A stretch of 64,000 nucleotides of DNA, taken from Breoghania sp. (lineage in GTDB: Bacteria > Pseudomonadota > Alphaproteobacteria > Rhizobiales > Stappiaceae). Shown here piece after piece: positions 52,898 through 63,997 of the stretch (the stretch's first letter is position 1; every line of letters starts with the position of its first letter). The stretch lies in NCBI RefSeq assembly GCF_030066895.1, contig NZ_JASJAV010000003.1:248001-312000 (forward strand), given 5' to 3'. Under the pieces are notes generated by a model. The model saw only the letters and a list, made by a program, of their open reading frames with translations, did not search any database and was not told the origin of the DNA. The position numbers and the translations under genes are program-made.

Positions 52898-55173
52898 ATG
52901 CGCCAGACAACACGGGCCAGTATAAAGAAACAGAAACTTGGCCGGGCGCGGCGCAAAACGCATACGGGGATCGGGCCTCGCTCTGGCGGTGTCGACCTCG
53001 ATACCGGCTGCTCTGGCACTCGTGCCGTTGGCAGCAGGCACCCAGGAAGCGGCGGCATAGCAGGTGGAGAGTTATTCCATTCCAGCCGGATCGCTCTCAA
53101 GCGCGCGTACCAGGTTCGGTGCCGCCAGCGGCCTGCAGGTTCTCTTCCGCACGTCTGATACTACCGGCCTCACCACGGGTGGCGTCTCCGGTCAAATGTC
53201 TCCCCAGGCAGCCATTTCCCGCATTGTGGAAGGCACGGGCCTCGTCTATCTCTTAACCAGCGTCAACAGCGTAACAGTTGGCAGGCCCGGTGAAATCGAC
53301 GCCGCACTGGCGGTTTCCGGCGACGGCTCGACGGTGCTTCCCACCATCAACATGCGCGACGGCGGCGGTGTGCGTGGCCCCATCGGCGGCTACGTCGCCC
53401 GCGAAAGCGCATCCGGCACCAAGACCGATACGCCGATCATGCAGACGGCCCGCTCCATCGAGGTCGTGGGCCGTGAGGAGGTGGAACAGCGTGCTCCCAT
53501 CACGTTCACTGACGCCGTCAGCTATTCCTCCGGCGTCACCACCGGCTCCTATGGCTACGACCCGCGTTTCGACGAGATCTACGTGCGCGGCTTCTCGCTC
53601 ACTACGCTCAGCGATTTCGAGGACGGCCTGCGACAGATCGCAGGAAACTACGGCACATTCCGCACCGAGCCCTACGCACTGGAACGCATCGACATCGTCA
53701 AGGGTCCGGCCTCCGCGCTCTATGGGCAGTCGACGGCGGGCGGCCTGATCGATCGCGTGTCCAAGCGGCCCTCAGCCACTCCGGTGCATGAGGTGATGAC
53801 GCGCGTCGACGATACGAGGCGCTACCAGACGGTCTTCGATTTCGGCGATGCGCTGACCGACGACAACACCTGGCTCTACCGGGTCGTCGGCGTCGGTCGG
53901 GTCGGCGAAGGCAGCTTCGATGTCGAGGATGGCCGGCTGATGCTCGCTCCCTCGCTGACCTATTCATCCGATGAAAACACCGAACTGACCATCCTGGCGC
54001 TTGCCCAGCGCGACGAGACGGACGGCAACGTCGCCGCGCTCAACAAGTCCGGCCAGGTCTATGACGTGCGCGCCAGCGATCCCGACTATGACACGCAGAT
54101 CGTCAAGCAGTTCCAGCTCGGCTACGAATTCACCCATCGCTTCGGCGATCGCTGGACACTCCGCAACAATTCGCGCATCGGCTATCTCGACACCAAAGCC
54201 AAGTACCTAACGGGCAGCGTCACGGGCGGAGGCTGGAAGACCGACGGCTCCGGCAACGACTATTACGCGCGCGGCCGCTACGCCGTGTCCGACAGTATGC
54301 TGAACGCGCCAGACTGATCTGAACCTGATGAAGGAACTGGACACGGGACCGCTTGCGCACAAGGTCCTGGCCGGCATCGACTACCAGACATCCTTCTCGA
54401 CGTTCCGCACCGGATCGTCCGTGGCCTCCAGCGAATACGATCTCTATCCCGACAGCCCGGATTATGGCCGCAGCGGCTCTGCCCTCGACTACTCCTCCGG
54501 CAGTGACTACACGTTCCGCCAGACCGGCATCTACGCGCAGGACCAGATCACCTTCCTCGATCGTTGGCACGCCAATTTCAGTGTCCGCCAGGATTGGGCG
54601 AGCTGCACCCAGTACGAGGCCGGCATCAAGTATCAGTCCGTCGGCTTCAACGGCTTCTTTTCCATCGCTGTCTATCACCTGAAGGAAAAGAACATCTCCA
54701 AATATGCCGGCTACAACAGCACCGTCGGCTACTACTACGAGCCGATCGGCGAGGTGACGAGCAATGGCATCGAGGCCCAGGCGCGCTTCAATCTCGACAT
54801 GGGCCTGAGCGTGATCGCCTCCTACACTTTCAATGACGCCGAGATCACCGGCGACATCACCGCCAGCAATATCGGTAACGTGCCGATGGTGACGCCGCGC
54901 CATTCCGCCTCGCTCTGGCTCGACTACGCCTTCAAGACGGCGATGCTCGACGGCGTTTCGCTGGGTGCGGGCATGCGCTATCTCGGCGAGACCTACACCA
55001 GCAACGCCAACACCGCGAAGAACAAGTCCGCGACGCTGTTCGACGCCGCGCTGCGCTACGATTTCGGCGCGGCGAAGAGTGAACTGGACGGTCTGTCCGC
55101 AGCGCTGAACGTCAACAACATCGTGGACTGGCAGCCCACGACCTGCAACAACGGCTACTGCTATCTGGGCGCA
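52898..55173 (+). pseudogene. TonB-dependent siderophore receptor, interrupted, with large deletion
   Basis: An outer-membrane ferric-siderophore receptor of the transducing type. A leader (LALAVSTSIPAALALVPLAA) is out of frame with the ATG at 52898, and a TAG at 53058-53060 precedes the STN domain (QVESYSIPAGSLSSARTRFG). The plug contains DIVKGPASALYGQSTAGGLI. A shift near 54313 leads into the barrel; there FSVRQDWAS joins CTQYEAGIKYQ, skipping about 100 residues of barrel strands in frame. The barrel ends at TTCNNGYCYLGA, where a deletion removes the last strand and runs into the next gene. The STN domain explains the FecIR pair upstream. Confidence 0.92.
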
Positions 55174-55965
55174 CTCGCCGCCCTCGCGGGCGGGCGCCCG
55201 GCGATCGCGGCACAGCTAGCCTTCAAAGCCAGCCAAGCAGTCCGCCCGTTGCGATCGCCTCCGCCCATGCCTGGGCACCTGGGTTGCCGAGCCGCCCCTG
55301 CCGCGGGACACGATCAATCTCGGCCTGTCGCGCGAGATCAATCTGGAAATCCTGCAGCAGTTGAGCCGAACCTCATCGTCTCCACGCCCTATCTGGAACG
55401 GTTACGCGAAAAGCTCGAGCGGATCGCTCCCGTGCGCTCCTTCGCCATTCATGCAATCAGCGGGCCGGCCATGCCCCCGATCCTTGACGGTACCCGCGCG
55501 CTCACCGCCCTCACCGCCACGAAAGCGAAGGGCGAGGCCCTGATCGAGGCCGCCTTCGCGGACATCGCGTCCCTCTCGGAGGTGGTCCGACCTTTACGCG
55601 ACCGGCCGCTCCTTTTGGCGAACATTCTCGATCCCCGGCACCTGCGCGTCTACGGACGCAACAGCCTTTTCGACGACGTGTTGACCCGGCTGGGGCTCAC
55701 CAACGCCTGGACCGGGCACAGCAATGTCTGGGGTTTTGCCACGCTCGGCGTGGATGAACTCGCGGACGTGGCGAACGCTCGGCTCGTCTGTTTTGACTCG
55801 GTGCCGGGGGATGCCGCACGCGCGATGCGCGAGAGCCCGGTATGGCGTGCGCTGGGCTTTGCCGAGGAAGGCCGCATCCTGCAACTGCCGACGGTGCTCG
55901 CCTTCGGCATGCTGCCATCGGCCACCCGCTTCGCGCCCCTCCTCAGCGAGGCAGAGCGTGGCTAG
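55171..55965 (+). pseudogene. FhuD-like siderophore-binding protein, 5-prime end deleted and fused to the receptor gene
   Basis: The sequence begins inside a Tat-like leader (LAALAGGRPAIAAQLAF) in frame with the receptor gene. Two frameshifts flank TWVAEPPLPRDTINLGLSRE and INLEILQQL (about 55255-55360); the remainder is continuous: LIVSTPYLERLREKLERIAP, LLLANILDPRHLRVYGRNSL, FDDVLTRLGLTNAWTGHSNV and LPTVLAFGMLPSATRFAPLL. These match hydroxamate-binding FhuD/FecB proteins. The stop TAG overlaps the permease start. Confidence 0.85.
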
Positions 55966-57813
55966 GATCCTTGGATTTTTGCGGGTCCCGGAATGGCGAC
56001 CCTCGCCCTGTGGCTTGCCTGCCTGCCTCTGGCCACGACATTGCCGCCAGCCGCCTGGCCGGGCGCGACCCTGTCACCTTCGCCCAACGACATGGCCGCA
56101 CTCCTTTTTCACTACAGTTTCCTGCCGCGCTCCGTCGTGGCGCTGGCCGCCGGGGCCGTGTTGGGGCTTGCCGGCGCCATCCTGCAGCAGGTGCTACAGA
56201 ACCCGCTGGTCTCGCCCGCAACGCTCGGCGTTTCGGCCGGGGCGCAGCTTGCGCTGGCGCTTGCTCTTCTGCTCGCCCCTGACCCGTCCTGCCCGCCGGG
56301 ATGATTATCGCGCTTGTCATGGGAACGCTCGCCACCGCGCTCGCGCTCTTCAACGAACACCAGTTGAGCGGGCTCTTCGTGTGGGGCAGCGGATCGCTCG
56401 TCCAGCGGGACTGGAGCGCGAGCCGGCAGATCCTTCTGACCCTCTTCCTTGCAACAGCCGCGCTCGCCCTGTTGCGACGCCCCTTCGTGCTGCTGGGACT
56501 CGGCGAGGGCGCCGGCGCGCTCGGCCTTTCGGTCGCCCGCACGCGGCTCGCCTGCATCGTGCTGGCGGTGATGCTGACCGGCGTCATCGGCTTCATAGGA
56601 CTTGCTGCCTCGGCGCTGGCGCGCGGTCTCGGCATCCGGCGCCCCGTGGTGATTGCTCTCGCCGCGATGAGCCTCGGCGCGCTCCTTCTGTCGACCACCG
56701 ACAGTGCACTGCAGATCGTGCGACACCTCGGCGGGGTTCACTCTCCCGACCGGAGCCGTGACCGCGCTTCTCGGTGCACCGCTGCTCGTCCTGCTGGTGC
56801 GAGGTCTGCGCACGCTGCCTGAAAATGCCTCCACCGACGTCGCCGCCGCAACTCCCAAGGCCCTCCCACCCCTGGCGCATTGCGGTGATCCTGCTTGCCC
56901 TGCTGCTGATCGCGGTCCCGCTTGCCCTCGTCTACAACGTCCAGCCCGATGGGGCCTTCTCCATTCCCGGCGCGGACGAACTCGCCCGGCTGATGCCCTG
57001 GCGGGCTCCCCGGGTGACGGCAGCGCTTGTCGCGGGGGCGCTGCTGGCGGTCTCCGGCCTCATCCTTCAACGCATGACAGGCAATCCGGCCGCAAGTTTG
57101 GAATTGTTGGGCGTTTCCGCCGGCGCGGCGCTCGGCGTCACCGTGTCAGTGCTGTTCATCGCCAATGCGGGCTACTGGGCGCAGATGATGGCGGCAGGCA
57201 CGGGCGCGGGCCTCGTCCTCGCGCTTCTTCTCACGCTTTCGGCGAGCGGACGGATCTCGGGAGAAAAGCTGCTGCTGACCGGAATTGCGCTCGGTGCCTT
57301 CATCAGCGCGATCCTGACCCTGCTGCTGGCGAGCGGAGATCCGCGCGTGATGCTGATCGCCACCTGGATGGCGGGTTCGACCTATGACGTCGAACCACAG
57401 ACTGCCCGTTATCTGCGCTGTGCGGCACGGTCTTTCTCGTGATGGTGCCGCTTCAGATGCGCTGGCTGGAAATCCTGCCGCTCGGCGGCACGGTCGCAAA
57501 GGTTGTGGGCGTCCCGCTTGCGCGCGCCCGTCTGGCCCTGCTTGCCACCAGCGCAGCAATGGCAGCCGTGGCGACGCTCGCTGCCGGTCCGCTCAGCTTC
57601 GTCAGCCTCCTCGCGCCCCATCTGGCGTGCCGCATTGGCGTTACCCGAGCTTTGCCCCAGTTGGCAGCGACCGCCCTCATCGGCGCCGCGATCATGGTAT
57701 TTGCCGACTGGCTCGGCCGCAATCTCTATTTCCCCTTCCAGATCCCGGCAGGACTCCTCACCTCGCTGATCGGTAGCCCCGCGCTCGTCTGGATGCTGGC
57801 GCGCCGACCATGA
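55958..57813 (+). pseudogene. fhuB: FhuB-type double-length siderophore permease, multiply interrupted
   Basis: Two FecCD permease domains in one gene, the FhuB arrangement. First half: YSFLPRSVVALAAGAVLGLA, GAILQQVLQNPLVSPATLGV and LSGLFVWGSGSLVQRDWSA; second half: WRAPRVTAALVAGALLAVSG, LILQRMTGNPAASLELLGVS, RISGEKLLLTGIALGAFISA and GPLSFVSLLAPHLACRIGV. Frameshifts near 55985, 56300, 56735, 56860 and 57420. At 56295-56310 about 40-50 residues are also missing between the N-terminal helices and ALFNEHQLSGLFV. Stop overlaps the esterase start (ATGA). Confidence 0.9.
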
Positions 57814-58793
57814 CACGCTCCGACACGCATGCCGCAGAGACCGCAAGCGGCAAAGGACCACGAATGCCCCAAGAACTCGCCCCTTACGCACCCGCCGGCT
57901 GCTTCCAGAGCGACCTTGCCGTAAGCGACGACAGCCCACCGCGCCGGATCTTCGTCTCCATCCCGCAAGGCGAGCCACCTGCCGGCGGCTGGCCGTTCCT
58001 CTTCATGAGCGATGGCAACGCCTGCTTCCCCGGCGCCACCGGTGTCGCGCAGGTGCAGTCGCCCTACCCGGAGGGCACGAATGTCGAACCCGGCGTGCTC
58101 GTCGCCATCGGCTATCCCGGCACGGCTTCTTACGACTTCCACCGCCGCTCGTTCGATCTCTCGCCACCGCCGAAAAAGACCTTGCCACCCGCGACAGATG
58201 ACGGCCGGCCGGTGCGAATCGGCGGCGCGGATGAGCTTCTTGATTTTATCGAGGGCAGCCTGCTTCCCTGGATCGCGGATCTGGCGCCGATCGATACCGG
58301 CAGACGCATGCTTTTCGACCATTCCTTTGGCGGGCTCTTCACGTTGCATGCGCTGTTCACCCGGCCGCATATCTTCACGACCTGGATCGCCGCAAGCCCG
58401 GCGATCTTCTGGGACGATGCCGTCATTCTCGGCACGGAGGCGGCTCGACGCAGACACGACGCTCCTCCCCGCCTGCTACATCTGTCTGTCGGTGAACACG
58501 AGGGCGACAGTTTCGCCCCGTTCCAGCTCGATCACGCCGACGCGCCGGAGCGGTTGGCCCAAAAGGCGCAGACGCGCACCGTCGCCCATGCGCGCGAGAT
58601 GGTCGCGCGTCTTGCGGGCGAAGGAGACCGCGTCCCGGCCGATATCGTCCCCTATTTCGAGGTCTTTGCCGGTGAAAATCACATGTCGGTCCTCACGGTC
58701 GCGCTCGGCCGGGCCGTGCAGATCGCCTTCTCGATCACGCCCGCGCAAAGCTGGCTGCCCGGGCAAAGCGGGTTAAAGGAGCGGATCCCATGA
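57810..58793 (+). CDS. Siderophore esterase-like alpha/beta hydrolase (IroE/BesA family)
   Basis: An uninterrupted 327-residue hydrolase of the family that cleaves imported siderophore backbones. RRIFVSIPQGEPPAGGWPFL, FLFMSDGNACFPGAT, DELLDFIEGSLLPWIADLAP, the nucleophile elbow MLFDHSFGGLFTLHALF, IAASPAIFWDD and the C-terminal histidine in FAGENHMSVL. The family elbow is usually GHS(Y/F)GG; here the first Gly is Asp (codon 58317-58319, GGC to GAC), which may disturb the nucleophile turn. Overlaps at both ends (ATGA) couple it to the permease and ATPase genes. Confidence 0.88.
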   Translation: MTRSDTHAAETASGKGPRMPQELAPYAPAGCFQSDLAVSDDSPPRRIFVSIPQGEPPAGGWPFLFMSDGNACFPGATGVAQVQSPYPEGTNVEPGVLVAIGYPGTASYDFHRRSFDLSPPPKKTLPPATDDGRPVRIGGADELLDFIEGSLLPWIADLAPIDTGRRMLFDHSFGGLFTLHALFTRPHIFTTWIAASPAIFWDDAVILGTEAARRRHDAPPRLLHLSVGEHEGDSFAPFQLDHADAPERLAQKAQTRTVAHAREMVARLAGEGDRVPADIVPYFEVFAGENHMSVLTVALGRAVQIAFSITPAQSWLPGQSGLKERIP

Positions 58794-59596
58794 CCGGACT
58801 GACGGCCTCGCAGGATCCGTCCGGATCCACCTTCGTCCTTTCCGACCTGAGCTTCGCCGTGAAAGGACGGACACTGCTTCATCCGCTGAGCCTTGCGCTT
58901 TCTGGCAACGGCGTTACCGGGCTGATCGGTCACAACGGATCGGGCAAGTCTACGCTCCTGAAGCTGCTGGCCCCCCAGCATGCGCCGTCGGCCGGTACGA
59001 TCCGTTTCCATGACCGTGATCTCAAGGCCTGGGGCCAGCGGGAATTTGCGCGAAAGCTCGCCTACCTGCCGCAACAGGCGCCGTCCGCCTCCGGTCTTCT
59101 GGTGCGTGAACTGATCGCGCTCGGCCGCTATCCCTGGTACGGGGCGATCGGCCGTTTCGGCTCGCATGACCGGCAAAAGGTGGATGAGGCGATGGAGATG
59201 ACCTCGCTTGTCCCCTTCGCCGACAGGCTCGTCGATACCCTGTCGGGCGGAGAACGCCAAAGGGTCTGGATCGCGATGGCGATGGCACAAGACGCCTCGT
59301 GCCTGTTGCTCGATGAACCCACCTCCGCCCTTGACATCGCCCATCAGATCGAGGTGCTGTCGCTCATCGCCTGTCTCGCCCACGAGCGCGCGCTGGCGGT
59401 CGTCGTGGTGCTGCATGACGTGAACATGGCAGCACGCTATTGCGACGAGGTCCTGGCGCTTCATTCCGGCCATCTCATCGCGCGCGACGACCCGCACGTA
59501 ATAATGGAACCGGCAATGCTGGAGAAAATTTACGGCACCCGCATGGACGTGGTTTCACACGGCCCCACCGGACACACTGTCGCCATCCCGCTGTGA
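58790..59596 (+). CDS. fhuC: Ferric-siderophore ABC transporter ATPase (FhuC type)
   Basis: An intact 268-residue ATPase: Walker A LIGHNGSGKSTLLKLL, Q-loop LAYLPQQAPSA, ELIALGRYPWYGAIGRF (a FhuC/FepC hallmark), signature LSGGERQRVWIAMAMAQD, Walker [21 protein letters not shown] and H-loop VVLHDVNMAARYCDEVLAL. It is the last gene of the iron operon; the 237 bases that follow contain no gene or evident terminator. Confidence 0.94.
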   Translation: MTGLTASQDPSGSTFVLSDLSFAVKGRTLLHPLSLALSGNGVTGLIGHNGSGKSTLLKLLAPQHAPSAGTIRFHDRDLKAWGQREFARKLAYLPQQAPSASGLLVRELIALGRYPWYGAIGRFGSHDRQKVDEAMEMTSLVPFADRLVDTLSGGERQRVWIAMAMAQDASCLLLDEPTSALDIAHQIEVLSLIACLAHERALAVVVVLHDVNMAARYCDEVLALHSGHLIARDDPHVIMEPAMLEKIYGTRMDVVSHGPTGHTVAIPL

Positions 59597-59833
59597 TGGT
59601 GCGAAACCTATCCAGGATAAATCGCGCAGGTTGAGATCTACTACAGCGGCCTGATTACGTTACCTGATCGCGTTGAATTCGCATTTAGTCTCAGGAAGCT
59701 GAAAATCAGCGCCTCTCGTGCACGGCAAACTGTATCTAGGCACTGGTTGACGAGCTTCCGGGAGATATAGAGCAGAGTGAAGCATTTACGGTTGTAATTC
59801 ACGAACTGCCACGTCGTCTTCGCCTTCCGACTT

Positions 59834-61259
59834 TCACAACAAGGAAAGCCAATTCTTGCGCGTTATCGATGACCTAAACTTCCATTCTTTTTTGTAACGT
59901 CTGGTAAGAATATTGTTCAATCCGGGGCCCCAGGGGCGCAGAAAAAAAGCTCGCTGAGCGAACATCATTCTGAAAGCCCGGAATGCCCTTCCCGGAATGT
60001 GCAGGGCAAGATTTGTCACGTCGAAGGAACGGGGGTCCAATACATGGGTCCAGAGGAACAATTCACACGCATCTTGAGAATTTCCCCTTTCGACCAGCGT
60101 CTTGATGGCGAAGGCGAGCGCATCGACATAATTCGAGTTTATCGAGAAAGCTTCATGAGCCAAATGCACGGCACTGTCTCGACGAACCGGTTCGGTTGAC
60201 TTTTTCGCACAGCGCGCCGCGAACAGGCAAAGCTCCGCCGAATTCGGCCAGCGTTCAATCGCCTCGTCCATGAGAGCGCAAGCATGGTCGGGGTTTGCTT
60301 CCAACACGGCCTCAGCCTGGTTTCTAAGGACTCTTGCCTTGAAGGTTTCATTTCCCGCATCCAATGCAGCGTCCTCTTCAATCGAGCCCAGTCGTGACAA
60401 TTCGGCTTCAATCTCGGAAGCCTCTGCCGAACAGATATCGCTTTGTCATTGGAGGGCGGACATCGTGTGGGCGAGCCGTTGCCGCTTCAACTCTCGAATG
60501 CGGGCGCAAAATCGATTCGGATCTCTGTAATCGGGTGCGATGCATTTCTGCACACGGCGGCGTGCCCGTGCCTGGATATTCTGCGCCACTGCTTCGCTCG
60601 TCTGATCGAAGCAGTGAACATGTCTGATGTCCGCATCTTTCGCGATTTCAATCTTCTTATCCAACCGCCTGTTGAAGATGCTGTCCTCGCCGATGCGGAC
60701 ACCCGGAGGGAAATAACCGAAGTGCCTGAACAGCGTGCGATTGTAGGACAGGTTATAGATCTGATCGTCCACCTGGGGTGACGTCCCGAGACGGGCGCTG
60801 TAAAGCCAAAGCCAAACCGCCCTTGCGGCGACGGAGGCGCCTCGCTGCGGTGCGACATTCGATGGCACCGCGTCATACCCGGCTCTATGTGCGTCCAGTC
60901 GGCCCTTTACCCAACCGTCGGTCGCCAGGCAATCCGACGCCAGAAAGGCTACATATCGCGTGGTTGAGGCGTCGATGCCGATATTGCGAACCGCGCCCGC
61001 GTACAATCGCGTCTCGACGCTGATCAGCCGGATTACGTCCAGATGCTCGGTCAGGATTTCTTTCGCGGGGCCTCCGCCAGAGTTGACGACGACAATCTCA
61101 CACGGTGCCGATTGAGCCCTCAAGGAGGCAACAGCATTCGCGAGTTCGGGAGGGGCCCCAAAAGCCATGACGACCACCGCGATTTCCGCGTCTACAACGT
61201 TGGCTCCGACGTGAATACTCGTCTCTGGATCTGCCTTTCCGGCCAGCCACCTGCGTCAT
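59834..61259 (-). pseudogene. Family 2 glycosyltransferase with helical-repeat tail, interrupted
   Basis: The GT-A N terminus reads VVVMAFGAPPELANAVASLR, EIVVVNSGGG, LYAGAVRNIGIDASTTRYVA and FLASDCLATDGWV (the DxD-type position), then GVRIGEDSIFNRRL. After an in-frame TGA at 60446-60448 the frame continues into TPR-like helices (NPDHACALMDEAIERWPNSA, ELCLFAARCAKKS). The start ATG at 61259 overlaps the stop of the upstream gene (ATGA) but is one base out of frame with the GT domain (AAA run near 61235). Probably adds a sugar to a surface polymer or glycan; acceptor unknown. Confidence 0.75.
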
Positions 61260-63485
61260 AGCCCTTCGGACATCGGATCGCCCTTCAATGAGAACGAAAG
61301 ACGATGGCTCTCCGGCGCAATCAATCCGGGCACTGAGCTGAGAGCTCCGATCTTCCCGATGACTTTTGCAGCCTTTTTATTCTGGCTGAGATCCAGATAT
61401 GCCTCAGCCGACAGCTTGAGCGCGAGCAGAGGCTGGCTGAAACGGCTGGCAAGTGGCCGGCATATCCATTATCCGTAAGGTCGTTTCGGGAAAACCTTCC
61501 ATGAGCGCGGAATCTGCCGCCATAAGGGCTATCTCACGATCGTGCGGATGCTCGTTCATGAGGTCGAGCCCGACATGCATGGCGTTTTCGAAGCCAAGCA
61601 TCTGCCTCGTTTTCACGACACGCCGCAGCTTATGAAGCAACGGATCCTGCCCGCCGTCGGGCGTGTCGCTCAAATCCTGCGTTTGAGCCCCCCATGTGCC
61701 GCCGTCTTCCGTGAAAGGCGGCGAGAAGCGGCGATGCGCCGGAATAGCTCGGAGCTTCATTCCCCGTTCGTCATCGAGGTAGTCGTAGCCGATAGTCTGG
61801 AAATTGCGGGTGGGATCGGAGTTGCAGTAGAGAGCCATGCGTAATTTTCGCCGTTTCGGCAACGCCATACGCAAATGAAAGAACTCAAGCCCCGACGGCC
61901 TTACCGGCAAGCCAGGGGCGTTTTTCGTCCAACGCCCGTGTAACCTGTCGCCATCGGGCTCCATGCCCGGAAAGCACGGGAACAATCGCGCACGATTACG
62001 GGATTTCCATATGCCATCCACACGGTAGCGATCTTTGTCGAACATCTTCCGGCAGTTGAATGTCCACACCACCGGTCCGTGCTGCGTGGTTAGGTCAGAA
62101 ATCCGATTGCCGAACCGGTCTTCAAATCGTTCGTCCGGGACCACGGCAAATATCCATTTTGCCCCCATGGCGGCGGCTGCAGCATACAAAGAGGATTGCC
62201 GGTCAGCCTCGTTGGTCAAGAGTTCGCGCCCGGCCCTGTCGTCCAGAGCGACATACCCATGGATTGCGGGACGAATATTCTCGATCAAGTCCGGAACCAG
62301 ATGGACATCATACCGGAATGAAAAGCCGGCGATGACCATGGGCTCGCCGTCTTTTGGGACCCGTATGATTTCCTTTTCAAGCTGATGACCCGAAACAGCT
62401 TTTGCGACCGTTGGGATAGTGTTGAAGCAAGGTAATTTGCGCCCACGAGCAAATTCACGGTCAATCAGACGATACAGGCTCCGTTCCGTTCGAAAATCTT
62501 TCCGCCAACCGTTCTCCCGAGTCCAATCCGGCCAGGGTGTTTTGCCCCTCTCTTGTGTCGCGCGGGCCAGCAATTCATCAACAAAGTGCTCCAGATGAAA
62601 CTGCTCAAGGCTTGCCACATTGTTTGTCCTGGCCCATTGCCCAGTCTGAGAAAATCCGCTGAGCAGCAACTCGGCGAGTTCGTCCGGGGAACGACATTCG
62701 GGTGAAGATCTGCCAGAAAAGTTCCTTTCTTTATCCTCGCTTGCCCATGGGATCAGCCAGCCCGGTCCGCCGAAGTGATTGTAACAAAAAACGGGTTGTC
62801 GGGAACGAAACCCGTATTGAACGGACTTGCCGATCGTGACGATTGCATCGCATTGAGCGATGTCCTCCGGCGTCACGCGCCGGTTCGCTTCCGGGGATCC
62901 GATCCGGAGCATATCAACACCTTTTGTCTTCAGAATTTCGAAGGCCTTGCACAATTCGGCAGGAACATGGTTGGAAATTGAAAGAGCAAACTGCAATTCA
63001 TCGCGTGACTGAGCGGGAATATCGAAACATGCCAGTGCAGGATTCTGGAAGAGGGCGACGTCATTGATGCCGTGCAGGGCAAGTTCCCGCCGAGTCTCCT
63101 CCGAATTCGCGAAAACCGAATCTGCCAGTGCACGTTCGATGAAGGGGTCAGGTTGTTCAAAGGGTTCATGTGGAGAGAGATGGAAATACGCAATATAGGG
63201 GCGATTAGGATGTGAGAATAGCCTGTCGAAGGGTGCTTCATCCAATGGGGGCAGCCCCTAGTGTAAGACAATAGCCAGATCGAAGGAACCTAAATCTGAA
63301 TTTTTCGGATCGATCTCAAGAACTCCCCAATCGCTTATTGCCCGGTGTACGAAACGTGCGGATGGGAAAGCACATCTGATATTTACAAAATGCCCTCTGT
63401 CGTTCAACGCTTCGAGCAATTCCATGCTTACCATTTCCGATCCTGCCCAGGTCGAAAGATGGTGGCAAAGAATCAAAACTCTCAT
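61256..63485 (-). pseudogene. Two-domain glycosyltransferase with helical-repeat tail, interrupted
   Basis: From the ATG at 63485: a GT4-like region (MRVLILCHHLSTWAGSEMVS, MELLEALNDRGHFVNIRCAF), a TAG at 63258-63260 after LAIVLH, then PYIAYFHLSPHEPFEQPDPF and TPEDIAQCDAIVTIGKSVQY. A second domain resembles family 2 transferases with a DERFE-type motif (WIFAVVPDERFEDRFGNRIS, where the residue before P is Val rather than the usual Asp) and DGIWKSRNRARLFPCFPG. A repeat-like tail follows (DREIALMAADSALMEGFPET), broken near 61415, ending at a TGA that overlaps the next gene. Confidence 0.7.
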
Positions 63486-63718
63486 CGAATCACGGCCCTT
63501 ATCGTTCAAGGTTGGTTCAGAGGTGAAGATCTCGGCATCTGCGTGATGGAACTGAATCTCCTTGAGTAATTCATAGCCATAATACGTATATTTTCTTAGG
63601 TGACGCGTTATCCATATCGACCTGTCACTGAACTTTTGCCCGGCAGCGACTAACGCGCGGACGTGACGTGCTCTCAGTTTTGGGATCGCCCCGAGCGGAA
63701 ACATCCGGGGTGTCTGGC

Positions 63719-63997
63719 TCAGGTGGCGGAGGCCGCCTGCTCCGCTCCTCCAGCTTGGACCGCCGGAATGACGGAAGCAGTTTCCCTATTCGTAGGCGTT
63801 GCGCCCGCGCTCAAAAACACACCTTCTGAAAAGGAACTCGAGCAGTTACAAGCGATTGCGCGCCTTTTGACGTTGCGGGTCGAGACGAACGCAATCGCAT
63901 TCTCGGTTGCTCTGGTGAAGAACTCGCGTTTTTCCGGGAACAGGGATTGCTCCGCCAACACAATCTCGACGACCTGGCCAGAAAGGTTCGTTGGAAT
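63719..63997 (-). CDS. Unrecognised protein, cut by window end
   Basis: A minus-strand frame is open from 63997 to a TGA at 63719, about 92 residues (IPTNLSGQVVEIVLAEQSLF, ending AVQAGGAEQAASAT). No family motif is recognised. A stop codon occupies the last three bases of the window in this frame (64000-63998), so the start is either the ATG-like codon near 63961 or lost upstream. It precedes the glycosyltransferases by 233 bases, in which I see no gene. Confidence 0.35.
   Translation of the reverse strand: MPTNLSGQVVEIVLAEQSLFPEKREFFTRATENAIAFVSTRNVKRRAIACNCSSSFSEGVFLSAGATPTNRETASVIPAVQAGGAEQAASAT

Noticed and set aside
63486-63704. N-terminal extension of the first glycosyltransferase to 63704
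   Set aside because: The conserved beta-strand start MRVLILCHHLS begins at 63485; the extension is basic and lacks family features.
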